Assembly (NCBI GenBank): GCA_047936785.1
Contig: CP176394.1
DNA length: 64,000 nucleotides
Source of the DNA: Acidaminobacterium chupaoyuni
GTDB lineage: Bacteria; Bacillota; Clostridia; Oscillospirales; Butyricicoccaceae
Reading direction: 5' to 3' (one strand)
The notes under the pieces are model-generated. The model was not told the DNA's origin. It saw only the letters and a program-made list of their open reading frames with translations, and did not search any database. The position numbers and the translations under genes are program-made. Positions 8,884 through 16,451 of this stretch are shown here, piece by piece. The stretch's first letter is position 1; the number at the start of each line of letters is the position of its first letter.

Positions 8884-8919
8884 AACACCCGCGAAAGCGG
8901 TTTGGCTTTCGCGGGTGTT
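8884..8919 (-). terminator. Intrinsic terminator of the spore-protein gene
   Basis: Arms AACACCCGCGAAAGC and GCTTTCGCGGGTGTT form a 15-bp stem, followed on the minus strand by a run of T. Confidence 0.85.
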
Positions 8920-8993
8920 CTCAAAGAGTTCTATTTTTGAATGATCCTATTCGATCAAATTCTCAAAAAGGAAAAGTTTCGTAGGGAGTCAGA

Positions 8994-9260
8994 TTAATAA
9001 TTCTGCTGGCCGCCGTTGTTTGTGCTTGTGGGAACGGAAGTGTTCATCACGGAAGAGGGGTTGCTGGCCAAAGTGTTTTCAGCGTGCATGATCATTTTTT
9101 TGACCATCTGGCCACCGATCGAACCGGCCTGACGGGAAGTCAGATCGCCGTTGTAACCCTGCTTCAGGTTCACGCCAACTTCTTTTGCGGCTTCCATCTT
9201 GAAATTATAAAGAGCATCCTTAGCTGCTGCGTTCAGGTTAGTATTATTGCTGTAAGACAT
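8994..9260 (-). CDS. Alpha/beta-type small acid-soluble spore protein
   Basis: An 88-residue protein whose core DLTSRQAGSIGGQMVKKMI carries the two SASP signatures: the GPR protease site region near KEVGVNLK and the DNA-binding LTSRQAGSIGG. Members coat DNA in the dormant spore and protect it from UV and heat. The N- and C-termini are Asn/Ser-rich, as is usual. An AAAGGAG Shine-Dalgarno precedes the ATG and a SigG-like promoter lies 50-78 bp upstream. This is the strongest direct sign that the organism forms endospores. Confidence 0.93.
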   Translation of the reverse strand: MSYSNNTNLNAAAKDALYNFKMEAAKEVGVNLKQGYNGDLTSRQAGSIGGQMVKKMIMHAENTLASNPSSVMNTSVPTSTNNGGQQNY

Positions 9261-9309
9261 AATCGTTTTCTCCTTTAAAATAATTTTTATTGGTTGGGGA
9301 TTACAGTCA

Positions 9310-9338
9310 TAGTGTGTGGCAAAGCAGAGAAAATATGA
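9310..9338 (-). promoter_or_regulatory. Candidate forespore (SigG/SigF-type) promoter for the spore protein
   Basis: On the minus strand TCATA, 17 bp, then CACACTA, compared with the SigG consensus GHATR and CATNNTA: 4 of 5 and most of the -10 match. The position fits the gene's expected late sporulation expression. Confidence 0.45.
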
Positions 9339-9394
9339 AAAGAAATTATTGGTAAAGTCAGTGAAAAAGATCGCTTTTTTATAAAGGAGAAACT

Positions 9395-10228
9395 ATGTTT
9401 TATATCGGTTGTCATTTATCCAGCGCCAAGGGATTTGAAGCGATGGCGAAGGATGCGTTAAAGATCCGCGCGAATGTTTTTCAGTTTTTTACGCGAAACC
9501 CGCGCGGCGGCGCGGCCAAGCCTTTGGATGAACAGGATATCGCGCGCTTTTTAAAAATTGCCGAAGAAAACGCCTTCGGAAAACTTCTGGCCCATGCGCC
9601 CTATACCCTGAATGCCTGCGCGGCGGATGAGAAGATCCGCGAGTTTGCCAAAAACACCTTGCAGGATGATTTGAGGCGGATGGAGGCTCTGCCGGGGAAT
9701 TATTATAATTTCCATCCGGGAAGCCATGTGAAGCAAGGCATGGAAATCGGCATGGATAAAATTGCAGAGCTGCTCAACCAGATCCTTTGGCCCGGGCAGA
9801 ATACTACGGTTCTGCTGGAAACCATGGCGGGCAAAGGCAGCGAAGTGGGCGGAAAATTTGAAGAAATTCAAAAAATCATCGAAAACACCCAGCAAAAACA
9901 GCTGCTTGGCGTTTGTCTGGATACCTGCCATGTTTATGACGGCGGTTATGATATCGTGGGCAATCTCGAAGCCGTGCTGGAAGAATTCGACCGTGTCATC
10001 GGGCTGGATCGGCTGAAAGCCATCCATTTAAACGACAGCAAAAATCCCTATGCCAGTCATAAAGACCGCCATGAACAGCTGGGCAAAGGCAGCCTGGGGC
10101 TGAAAGCCATCGAGCAGATCATCAATCATCCCGCGCTGAAAGCATTGCCGTTTTATTTGGAAACGCCCAATGAATTAGAAGGGTATGCCGCCGAGATCGA
10201 GCTTTTGCGCGGTTTGAGAAAGGAATAA
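9395..10228 (+). CDS. nfo: Deoxyribonuclease IV (endonuclease IV, AP endonuclease)
   Basis: A 277-residue TIM-barrel enzyme that incises 5' of abasic sites. Family features include the start YIGCHLSSAKGFE, LLAHAPYTLN, NFHPGSH, LETMAGKGSEVG, GVCLDTCHVYDGGYD and HLNDSKNPYASHKDRHEQLG, which supply the His/Glu/Asp ligands of the three-zinc site. Length is normal. An AAAGGAG Shine-Dalgarno precedes the ATG. It lies 1 bp before the AlkD-like gene, so the two form a base-excision repair pair. In sporeformers Nfo repairs lesions during outgrowth, which fits the neighbouring spore protein, although that link is inference. Confidence 0.95.
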   Translation: MFYIGCHLSSAKGFEAMAKDALKIRANVFQFFTRNPRGGAAKPLDEQDIARFLKIAEENAFGKLLAHAPYTLNACAADEKIREFAKNTLQDDLRRMEALPGNYYNFHPGSHVKQGMEIGMDKIAELLNQILWPGQNTTVLLETMAGKGSEVGGKFEEIQKIIENTQQKQLLGVCLDTCHVYDGGYDIVGNLEAVLEEFDRVIGLDRLKAIHLNDSKNPYASHKDRHEQLGKGSLGLKAIEQIINHPALKALPFYLETPNELEGYAAEIELLRGLRKE

Positions 10229-10229
10229 T

Positions 10230-10916
10230 ATGCATTCCGCCATCAGAGAACGACTTGAAACAATGGCCGAACCGCAATATGCCGCGTTTTCGAAAAAACT
10301 GTCGCCCGGGCCGGAAAAAATTTTAGGCGTGCGTCTGCCGCGCCTGCGCAAGCTCGCGGCGGAACTGCTGAAAGAGGAATGGCGGCCGATGCTGCGGCAG
10401 GAAGATAAATATATGGAAGAAACCATGCTGCGGGGGATGATGATCGCCGCGGCGAAAATGCAGGATCAGGAAAAATTCGCCATGATCGGGCAATTCCTGC
10501 CGCGCATTCATGGCTGGGCGGTTTGCGACAGCTTTTGCTCGGCCCTGAAAATGGCAAAAGAACACCGCGAAGAAATGTGGGCGTTTCTGAAACCGCACTT
10601 CTATGCGGAAGAAGAGTTTGAAGTTCGCTTTGCGGTGGTGATGCTGTTGGAATATTATCTGGAGCCTGAATGGATCGACAGGGTTTTAAAACGCCTCAAT
10701 GAAGTGACGAACCATGCTTATTATGTGAAAATGGCGGTGGCGTGGGCGGTATCCATCGCTTATGTCAAATTCCCCGTGGTGACGGAAGAATGGCTGAAAA
10801 CCTGCGCTTTAGATGATTTCACTTATCAGAAAAGCCTTCAGAAAGCCATAGAATCTCAGCGGATCGATGCCGATGCAAAACAGCATCTGCGAGAACTGAA
10901 AAAGCTGCGTGCTTAA
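10230..10916 (+). CDS. DNA alkylation repair protein, AlkD-like HEAT-repeat family
   Basis: A 228-residue helical protein of the AlkD/AlkC superfamily (PF08713 type). It shows the early block KILGVRLPRLRKLAAELLKE, the WAVCDSFC motif near residue 93, and an ARM/HEAT-like helical pattern with the late segment YYVKMAVAWAVSIAYVKFP. AlkD enzymes excise bulky or cationic N3- and N7-alkyl purines without base flipping. It starts one base after nfo, so translation is likely coupled, and a downstream AP endonuclease is exactly what an alkylpurine glycosylase needs. Confidence 0.88.
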   Translation: MHSAIRERLETMAEPQYAAFSKKLSPGPEKILGVRLPRLRKLAAELLKEEWRPMLRQEDKYMEETMLRGMMIAAAKMQDQEKFAMIGQFLPRIHGWAVCDSFCSALKMAKEHREEMWAFLKPHFYAEEEFEVRFAVVMLLEYYLEPEWIDRVLKRLNEVTNHAYYVKMAVAWAVSIAYVKFPVVTEEWLKTCALDDFTYQKSLQKAIESQRIDADAKQHLRELKKLRA

Positions 10917-10953
10917 AAACAGGGTCTGACGATATTTTCGCCAGACCCTGTTT
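10916..10953. terminator. Bidirectional intrinsic terminator
   Basis: Arms AAACAGGGTCTG and CAGACCCTGTTT lie between the convergent alkD-like and SLH genes. The flanks are A-rich on the left and T-rich on the right. Confidence 0.8.
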
Positions 10954-10964
10954 GCGGGAAAGCA

Positions 10965-12284
10965 TTATTTGAGGGCTTCTAAAATGCCGCCGCTTTCAGA
11001 GGAGCTTTGGGAAAGCACACGGTAGATCATCTGCATGGCTTCTGCTCTTGTCAGCGCTTCTTCGGGGCGCAGTTCATTCTGTGCCACGGGCAGAGCGCCT
11101 GTGCAGGCCAGATCGACCACCGGCTGGATGGCCCAGGTGGGAACGGAAGCCAGATCTGTGAAAGTGGTTTGTGTGCGCTGGGCAGGGATCTGCATGGCGC
11201 GGCTTAAGATCGCCGAAGCTTCTGCACGGGTGATGGGGTCGCCGGCGCGCAAAACACGGGAACCGTTGCCATCGGGGCTGCCTTTCACAAGGCCGGCGTG
11301 GATGGCGGCCGCCGAAGCGGCTTTTGCCCATTGCGGGGTTTGGGCGTCATCCGCAAGACCGCTGGAAATGGCGGCTGTGGGCAGCGGCACTTCGGAAGCG
11401 GACATCACCATGGCAATGAATTCGGCGCGGGATACGGTTTTATCGGGGTTCAAAAAATAAGAATTGCCCACCTGCTCACCGGTGAAAATGCCTTCTTCCG
11501 CCAGGCGGATGGCCGCGTAATGGGCAGTGCTTTCGCTCAGATCGGCATAAGAGATGGCTTGCTTTTCGGGGCGCTTTTTGACGCTGATTTTGACTGCGGC
11601 GGGTTTGGAAGAATTGCCGTTTGCATCGATAGCGCAATAGGTGAACTGATCGGTGAAGGCTTTTGTTTTGCCGGGGGTATAGATGAACTGGGTTTCCAGA
11701 ATTTCCACCGTGCCGTTTTTAGGCTGATCGACCACCGCAAAGGTGCAGGAATCGTTTTCGGGATCGGCGGCCTTGAAATCGCTTTTCAGCGGAAGATCAT
11801 AATAGGTTTCAAGCTCCAGCGCGGCGGCGGTGGGCGCTTCGTTGGGCACGCTGTTTAAACGAATGTTCACCGCAACGCTTTGGTTGCCCGCGCCGTGTTT
11901 TGAAAAGACGGGGATAAAAGAAAAGGTGGTTTGAACCGCCGCGCTATCCGCCGGCACAAACGAGAGAGTGCTCAGGCTTTCGGCGGTGATGCCTTCGCCG
12001 CATAACAGCGGGCGGCCGCCGATTTGGAGAACGCCGGTTTCAGAAGCGGGAAGGGTGTTGATCACAATGCCATCCAGCTCGTCTTTCCCGGAAAGGCGCG
12101 AAGCAAAATCTTCTTTTGAAAAGGTGATGGTGCTGCCCGGCGCTTCGCTTTTGCAAAAGGTGGAAAGCGTGGGCTCGGCTTCTTTTTTTTCAAACAATGC
12201 ATGAACTGCCGGCAAAACAGAAAACATAAGCGCGGTGCAGAAAAAAGCGCCGGCGATTCGAATTCGAATTTGTTTATGATTCAT
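10965..12284 (-). CDS. Secreted S-layer homology (SLH) protein with cadherin/Ig-like tandem domain
   Basis: A 439-residue exported protein. It has a signal peptide (about residues 1-30, hydrophobic core FFCTALMFSVLPAVHA). A middle region has two segments of the PENDSCTFAVVDQPKNGTVE type, typical of Big_9/cadherin-like tandem domains (about 140-235). The C-terminal 180 residues hold SLH repeats (for example NPDKTVSRAEFIAMVMS, RAGDPITRAEASAILSRAM, RPEEALTRAEAMQMIYRVL). SLH repeats bind pyruvylated secondary cell-wall polymer, so the protein is anchored to the wall. The gene is single and convergent with the repair pair; no riboswitch was seen upstream. Confidence 0.85.
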   Translation of the reverse strand: MNHKQIRIRIAGAFFCTALMFSVLPAVHALFEKKEAEPTLSTFCKSEAPGSTITFSKEDFASRLSGKDELDGIVINTLPASETGVLQIGGRPLLCGEGITAESLSTLSFVPADSAAVQTTFSFIPVFSKHGAGNQSVAVNIRLNSVPNEAPTAAALELETYYDLPLKSDFKAADPENDSCTFAVVDQPKNGTVEILETQFIYTPGKTKAFTDQFTYCAIDANGNSSKPAAVKISVKKRPEKQAISYADLSESTAHYAAIRLAEEGIFTGEQVGNSYFLNPDKTVSRAEFIAMVMSASEVPLPTAAISSGLADDAQTPQWAKAASAAAIHAGLVKGSPDGNGSRVLRAGDPITRAEASAILSRAMQIPAQRTQTTFTDLASVPTWAIQPVVDLACTGALPVAQNELRPEEALTRAEAMQMIYRVLSQSSSESGGILEALK

Positions 12285-12473
12285 CTGCGAATTTCCTCCT
12301 GATACAGAATTTTTAAGAATGTAGCCATAGTTTTTGGAAGATATGTTCGATTATTCTCGGGAAGAACGATCAGAGTATGATAAATAATGCCAAATCAAAA
12401 GAAAAAGGTTGAATTTTGATGCATCCTATGTGAAAATAAAGGTATCTGAAATTATCTTTTTGGAGGAAAAAAC

Positions 12474-14012
12474 ATGAATGAGCGCAGTCGCGTTTTGATT
12501 TTGGATTTTGGCGGTCAATATAATCTGCTGATCGCCCGCCGCGTTAGAGAATGCGGTGTTTATTGCGAAATCAAACCGTATACGATGACCATCGAAGAAA
12601 TTCGAGAGTTTGCTCCGGCCGCGGTGATTTTCACAGGCGGCCCTTCCACCGTGTTCGAAAAAGATGCTCCGCGCTGTGCACCTGAAATTTTTGAACTTGG
12701 TCTGCCTGTTTTGGGCATTTGCTATGGCCAGCAGCTGATGAGCTATATGCTGGGCGGAACCGCAAAGGCCGCCGATGTGAGCGAATATGGTAAAGCGGAA
12801 CTTTGGCATAATTCCACCAGTTTATTATTTGAAGGGGTGCGCCAGCAGAGCATTTGCTGGATGAGCCACGGCGTTGCGGTGGAATCCCTGCCCGAAGGGT
12901 TCATCATCAGCGGCAAAACAAAAGATTGCCCTTATGCGGCCATCGAAAACCCGGAAAAAAAGCTTTACGGCGTGCAGTTCCATCCCGAAGTGATGCATAC
13001 AGAACAGGGCACACTGATTTTGCAAAATTTCCTTTATAAGATCTGCGGGCTGAGCAGTGAATGGACAATGGCGGCTTATTCCAAAGAAGCCGTTGACGCG
13101 ATCCGCGAAAAGGTTGGCAGCGGCAAAGTGCTGCTGGGTCTTTCCGGCGGCGTGGATTCTTCTGTGGCGGCGGCGCTCATCAGCAAAGCGGTGGGGCGCC
13201 AGCTGACCTGCATTTTTGTCGATCACGGCCTTTTGCGCAAAGACGAAGGCGACCTGGTTGAAAAGGTCATGAAGGAAAAATTCGATATGAATATCGTTCG
13301 CGTCAACGCGGGCGAGCGCTTCCTTGGCAAGCTGGCCGGGGTGAGCGATCCTGAAAAGAAAAGAAAGATCATCGGCGAAGAATTTATCCGCGTTTTCGAA
13401 GAAGAAGGAAAGAAAATCGGCAAAGTGGATTTCCTCGCCCAGGGCACTATTTATCCCGATGTGGTGGAAAGCGGCTTAGGCAAGAGCGCCGTGATCAAAA
13501 GCCATCACAATGTGGGCGGGCTGCCCGATCATGTTGATTTTAAAGAAATCATTGAGCCGCTGCGCCTGCTGTTTAAAGATGAAGTGCGCGCGCTGGGCCT
13601 TGAACTGGGCCTGCCCGAAGAACTTGTTTGGCGCCAGCCTTTCCCCGGCCCCGGTTTGGCCGTTCGCATCATCGGCGATATCACGCCCGAAAAAGTGGCT
13701 ATTCTTCAGGATGCAGACGCCATTTTCCGCGAAGAGATCGCAAACGCCAAGCTTGACCGCGAAATCAATCAATATTTCGCCGTGCTGACCAATATGCGCA
13801 GCGTGGGCGTTATGGGCGATGAAAGAACTTATGATTATACGCTGGCCCTGCGCGGTGTCGTGACCTCTGATTTCATGACAGCCGACTGGGCAAGGATCCC
13901 CTATGATGTGCTGGAAAAAATCTCTGTGCGCATCGTCAATGAAGTGAAACATATCAACCGCATTTGCTACGATATCACTTCAAAACCCCCCGCAACGATC
14001 GAGTGGGAGTAA
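12474..14012 (+). CDS. guaA: GMP synthase (glutamine-hydrolysing)
   Basis: A 512-residue two-domain enzyme converting XMP to GMP. The N-terminal class I amidotransferase has its nucleophile in GICYGQQ (Cys83) and His170/Glu172 in FHPEV. The ATP-pyrophosphatase domain has the P-loop SGGVDSS at 224-230. The C-terminal dimerisation domain ends in the conserved TSKPPATIEWE. TTTTTGGAGG lies upstream of the ATG. I saw no purine riboswitch in the 190-bp leader. It is monocistronic, with a strong terminator directly after the stop. Confidence 0.97.
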   Translation: MNERSRVLILDFGGQYNLLIARRVRECGVYCEIKPYTMTIEEIREFAPAAVIFTGGPSTVFEKDAPRCAPEIFELGLPVLGICYGQQLMSYMLGGTAKAADVSEYGKAELWHNSTSLLFEGVRQQSICWMSHGVAVESLPEGFIISGKTKDCPYAAIENPEKKLYGVQFHPEVMHTEQGTLILQNFLYKICGLSSEWTMAAYSKEAVDAIREKVGSGKVLLGLSGGVDSSVAAALISKAVGRQLTCIFVDHGLLRKDEGDLVEKVMKEKFDMNIVRVNAGERFLGKLAGVSDPEKKRKIIGEEFIRVFEEEGKKIGKVDFLAQGTIYPDVVESGLGKSAVIKSHHNVGGLPDHVDFKEIIEPLRLLFKDEVRALGLELGLPEELVWRQPFPGPGLAVRIIGDITPEKVAILQDADAIFREEIANAKLDREINQYFAVLTNMRSVGVMGDERTYDYTLALRGVVTSDFMTADWARIPYDVLEKISVRIVNEVKHINRICYDITSKPPATIEWE

Positions 14013-14017
14013 ATGAG

Positions 14018-14067
14018 AAAATCCCGCAGACCCTTTGTTTTCAAGGGTTTGCGGGATTTATTTTTTT
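14018..14067 (+). terminator. Intrinsic terminator of guaA
   Basis: Arms AAATCCCGCAGACCCTT and AAGGGTTTGCGGGATTT are followed by a seven-T run. Confidence 0.9.
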
Positions 14068-14171
14068 GCAATCGTAGCAGAATCGTAGCATTTTTGCAGT
14101 GATGCTATCACAGCATAAAAAATGTCAATGCATTCGGTGATGCAACGCTGCATGGCAGGAAAAGACGAAAA

Positions 14172-14244
14172 AAGAAGCTCTTCTCCCCGTGACGGCTTTT
14201 CCGCCCCGAAGGGCGGCGCTCTAACTGGGCCGAGAAAAGCTTCT
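14172..14244. other. Nested inverted repeat in gene-free DNA
   Basis: Outer arms AGAAGCTCTTCTC and GAGAAAAGCTTCT pair with one mismatch and enclose an inner CCGCCC-CGAA-GGGCGG hairpin. About 600 bp here (14070-14600) hold no recognisable gene. A second small GC hairpin, CGCCGCC/GGCGGCG, lies at 14341-14361. Whether this is an RNA, an old terminator or a mobile-element relic is unknown. Confidence 0.35.
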
Positions 14245-14618
14245 ATTGATAGTATATACACATATGAAACAAAAAGTCAAGACCTGGAAGCGGAAAAAAC
14301 TTCCACGCAAATTGCGATGAAAAAGCAGAGGCAAAAAGAAAACGCCGCCCAAAAAGGCGGCGAGAAATATGCGATTCTGTGACAAGCTGATAATACTACC
14401 GTGTTATTGTGGATCGAGATATTTTCAAGGGGATTTTAGAAGAAAAGAGGAACAAAGTTTTAAAAGATTTCCTATGATATTTCAAGATTAGATGATATAA
14501 CAAAAGATACCCATTCAAGCGAATATCGCCTTCAAAAAAATGAAGGCCTCTTAATTGATAGGATATCTTTGCAAAAGATATTATCACAGGACAAAAGAAA
14601 TGTCAACGGCGACGCAAC

Positions 14619-14699
14619 AAGTCAAGAGGGAAAGCAAGAAAAATATTCCATGGGTGCGGAATTCGATCGGGAATATCAGGGCTTGTGGGAAAAATACGG
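14619..14699 (+). pseudogene. Phage-like gene scrap, homologous to 53014-53093
   Basis: An 81-bp stretch encodes KYSMGAEFDREYQGLWEKYG. Nearly the same DNA occurs at 53014-53093, inside the insert that splits CRISPR array 2 (KYSMGAEFDRKYRALWEKYG there). One extra A distinguishes the copies and changes the frame upstream of KYS. Here the open frame runs on into the remains of a response regulator on the other strand, so it is a broken fragment. The phage origin is inferred from the neighbours of the second copy. Confidence 0.5.
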
Positions 14700-14714
14700 C
14701 GAGCAGATCACCCA

Positions 14715-15079
14715 TGAGCGCGGGCAGCGCCACACGGATGCGCCGTTGGGCAGCAGCCGTTCATCCGTGATGTAGGACTTGGCAAGATAATCATAGCAGC
14801 TGGCGCGCAGACCGTTGATGACATCATCATGCGTGTTGAGCGCGTTTAAAAACAGGATGCGTTCTGCTTGCGCAGCATTCGGCAATAATCCAGACCATTG
14901 CTGCCCGGCAGAAGAATATCCAGAACAGTCAGATCCGGCTTGTGTTTTTCGGTCAGGGTTTTGCTCTCTGCCAACGATTCCGCCGTATAGACCCGATAGC
15001 CCTCTAACTCCAGCATGGTGCGGGTGCCAAGACTGATGTTTTTATCATCCTCAATAACCAGAATCAGTGGATTCGTCAT
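14715..15079 (-). pseudogene. Response regulator receiver domain, frameshifted and truncated
   Basis: On the minus strand an ATG at 15079 opens an OmpR-type receiver: LILVIEDDKNISLGTRTML (acidic pair), then PDLTVLDILLPGSNG with the phospho-acceptor Asp. The frame is lost near 14870-14880. A second frame continues the same domain with RILFLNALNTHDDVINGLRA and YDYLAKSYITDE, which carry degenerate Thr and Lys switch positions. The remainder, including any DNA-binding domain, is gone; the sequence runs into the phage-like scrap. It is clearly dead. Confidence 0.8.
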
Positions 15080-15176
15080 GATTTCCCTTCGCTTTTCAAT
15101 GTTTGCACTTTCTATTCTTATGAGATATTTCTCATTTCCATATACACGAATATATGAAATAGGAAGGATGCAAAAG

Positions 15177-15648
15177 ATGAAGAATCAACTGGTGTCTATT
15201 CTTTTGACATTATGCATGCATCTCGGCCTTTTTCCCGTGCTGGGCAGCAAGGCAAAAGCACGATGAACAAGTTCTGAATCGAAAATGGCACCGTCGATAA
15301 CTTTACAAATAACATCTCCGGCCAGGAATGTAATGAAGCATGAAGACAGCGACCGCTGCTGTTATGACATCGGTTATCTCAACAACTGAATTTGTGCTGG
15401 GAATGACCTGCAGCCGTGCGCATATCATGACCTTCCTGTGGCACGCAAACGGTTCCAAAGCGGAAACAGCCGCCAACCCATTTGAGGATGTCAAAGACGG
15501 CGATTACTACTATGACTCGGTGCTTTGGGCAGTTGAGAAGGAAATCACCAAGGGCACACCGGTGGGAACACTTATGGCCCAAATGACGATTGCAGCCGCG
15601 GCCAGGGCGCCACTTTCCTTTATCGTTGTCGGGGCAAGGAATTATTAA
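15177..15648 (+). pseudogene. Degenerate secreted SLH-type protein
   Basis: The ATG at 15177, after AGGAAGG, begins a signal peptide (MKNQLVSILLTLCMHLGLFP) that stops after 29 codons. In another frame from about 15390 lie SLH-like blocks TCSRAHIMTFLWHANG, NPFEDVKDGDYYYDSVLWAV and KEITKGTP. A further frameshift near 15570 restores a TFLYRC-like piece. Domain order matches SLH surface proteins of Clostridia, but much of the middle is deleted. Confidence 0.7.
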
Positions 15649-15650
15649 AA

Positions 15651-16150
15651 AAGGAAAATTCTATGAAAGAAAAGCCTCATTTTTGATCTGAGTTTTTAGC
15701 CGAGTCATTGCTGAAACCGCAGAATGTTGATGATAGCTATAAGTGGAATAATGCCGGGCAAAATCAGCTAAGCAGAAAAACTTTGGAATGAATGAAGCCC
15801 AGCGAGCGTGAATAAACACGATGACTCCGCAAACCATTGAGAATACAAGGCTTGCAGGGCTATTTGCTTTTTCGTATCGCAGCATTTCGATTCTGTTTGC
15901 AGCAAGTTCAGATGCAAAAAATGTTCGGTGCGATTTTTTGAACACAACCAGTGGGAGATACTTTCACTGCAAAAATGGGTTTTCTGGCACAGTGAATAAT
16001 ATAAAGAGCATGAACGGCAAGATCAGAAGGTTTCATATACCGTGTCCTATAAAAACACCCGAAAGGATGTTTTTTTATTACTATTTTCATTTTCTCTTAT
16101 GCCGAAGCAACAGAACATGGGGCGGGAACGGAGAAGCCGGAAAGCAAAGT
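15651..16150. other. Gene-free stretch, probably decayed DNA
   Basis: About 500 bp with open frames up to 122 codons, none with a convincing ribosome binding site or recognisable product. It lies between the SLH relic and the crRNA-like RNA. Confidence 0.3.
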
Positions 16151-16162
16151 ACTTTATTAGAT

Positions 16163-16200
16163 AAAAAGAAAAAGCCGAATGGCGATTAAAGCCATTCAGC
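16163..16200 (-). terminator. Intrinsic terminator of the crRNA-like RNA
   Basis: On the minus strand GCTGAATGGC, a 7-nt loop and GCCATTCGGC form a 10-bp stem, followed by TTTTTCTTTTT. Confidence 0.8.
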
Positions 16201-16308
16201 AATTCCTCCAAAAACATAATAAATATTTCAATCCACGCTCCTGCAAGAGGAACGACACGCGTTACCACATTTAGATGTCGTGTGCGAATTCTGTAAAGCA
16301 TCTAAATC
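16168..16308 (-). ncRNA. Candidate crRNA-like autoregulatory RNA (CreR/CreA-like) of CRISPR locus 1
   Basis: A predicted transcript of about 140 nt, divergent from cas3. In order, seen in the sequence: a 5' stem (ATTTAGATG/CATCTAAAT, 16269-16307), a degenerate type I-C repeat (16225-16256), a guide-like stretch ATTTATTATGTTTTTGG (16208-16224), and an intrinsic terminator. The guide matches 16 of 17 bases of 16393-16409, just after the predicted cas3 promoter; the mismatch is guide position 6. In type I Cascades every sixth base is unpaired, so it should be tolerated. A 12-codon open frame on the same RNA (16157-16195) has GGAGG 9 bp upstream, inside the region following the guide; its meaning is unclear. 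Function is inference. Confidence 0.6.
16225..16256 (-). CRISPR. Solitary degenerate type I-C repeat
   Basis: A 32-nt sequence on the minus strand begins GTCGTTCCTCTTGC and ends AGGAGCGTGGATTGAAAT. The last 12 bases are identical to both array repeats, so the 11-nt 5' handle left by Cas5c would be intact. The stem is changed on one side but still pairs (CGTTCCT with AGGAGCG, one G-U pair). There is no second repeat beside it. Confidence 0.85.
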
Positions 16309-16314
16309 AAATTG

Positions 16315-16342
16315 ATTATAACATGAAAAAGACAAAAATCAA
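16315..16342 (-). promoter_or_regulatory. Promoter of the crRNA-like RNA
   Basis: On the minus strand TTGATT, 16 bp, then TATAAT with an extended -10 (TGTTATAAT). It starts 12 bp from the -35 of the divergent cas3 promoter. Confidence 0.65.
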
Positions 16343-16354
16343 ACAAAAAACTTC

Positions 16355-16383
16355 TTGACTTATCTTGGAATTTGATCTATGTT
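16355..16383 (+). promoter_or_regulatory. Predicted cas3 operon promoter (locus 1)
   Basis: TTGACT, 17 bp, TATGTT. A start near 16390 would leave a leader of about 60 nt before cas3. Confidence 0.55.
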
Positions 16384-16392
16384 TTGTATATA

Positions 16393-16409
16393 CCAAAAAC
16401 ATATTAAAT
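16393..16409 (+). promoter_or_regulatory. Predicted Cascade target of the crRNA-like RNA
   Basis: CCAAAAACATATTAAAT differs at one base from the complement of the guide at 16208-16224. On the minus strand it is preceded by TTT where the I-C PAM would be TTC. It overlaps the predicted first transcribed bases of the cas operon. Confidence 0.55.
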
Positions 16410-16451
16410 AAAAATAATATGATAAGCCAAAAGAAGCGAAGGAGATACGCG

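Noticed and set aside
12285..12473. Purine riboswitch before guaA
   Set aside because: None of the conserved purine-aptamer loop sequences is present.
14063..14095. Direct repeats AATCGTAGCA after guaA as an attachment site
   Set aside because: Only two short copies, no integrase nearby and no second site found.
15821..16189. A 122-codon plus-strand frame upstream of locus 1
   Set aside because: No ribosome binding site, no similarity, and it overlaps the terminator of the crRNA-like RNA.
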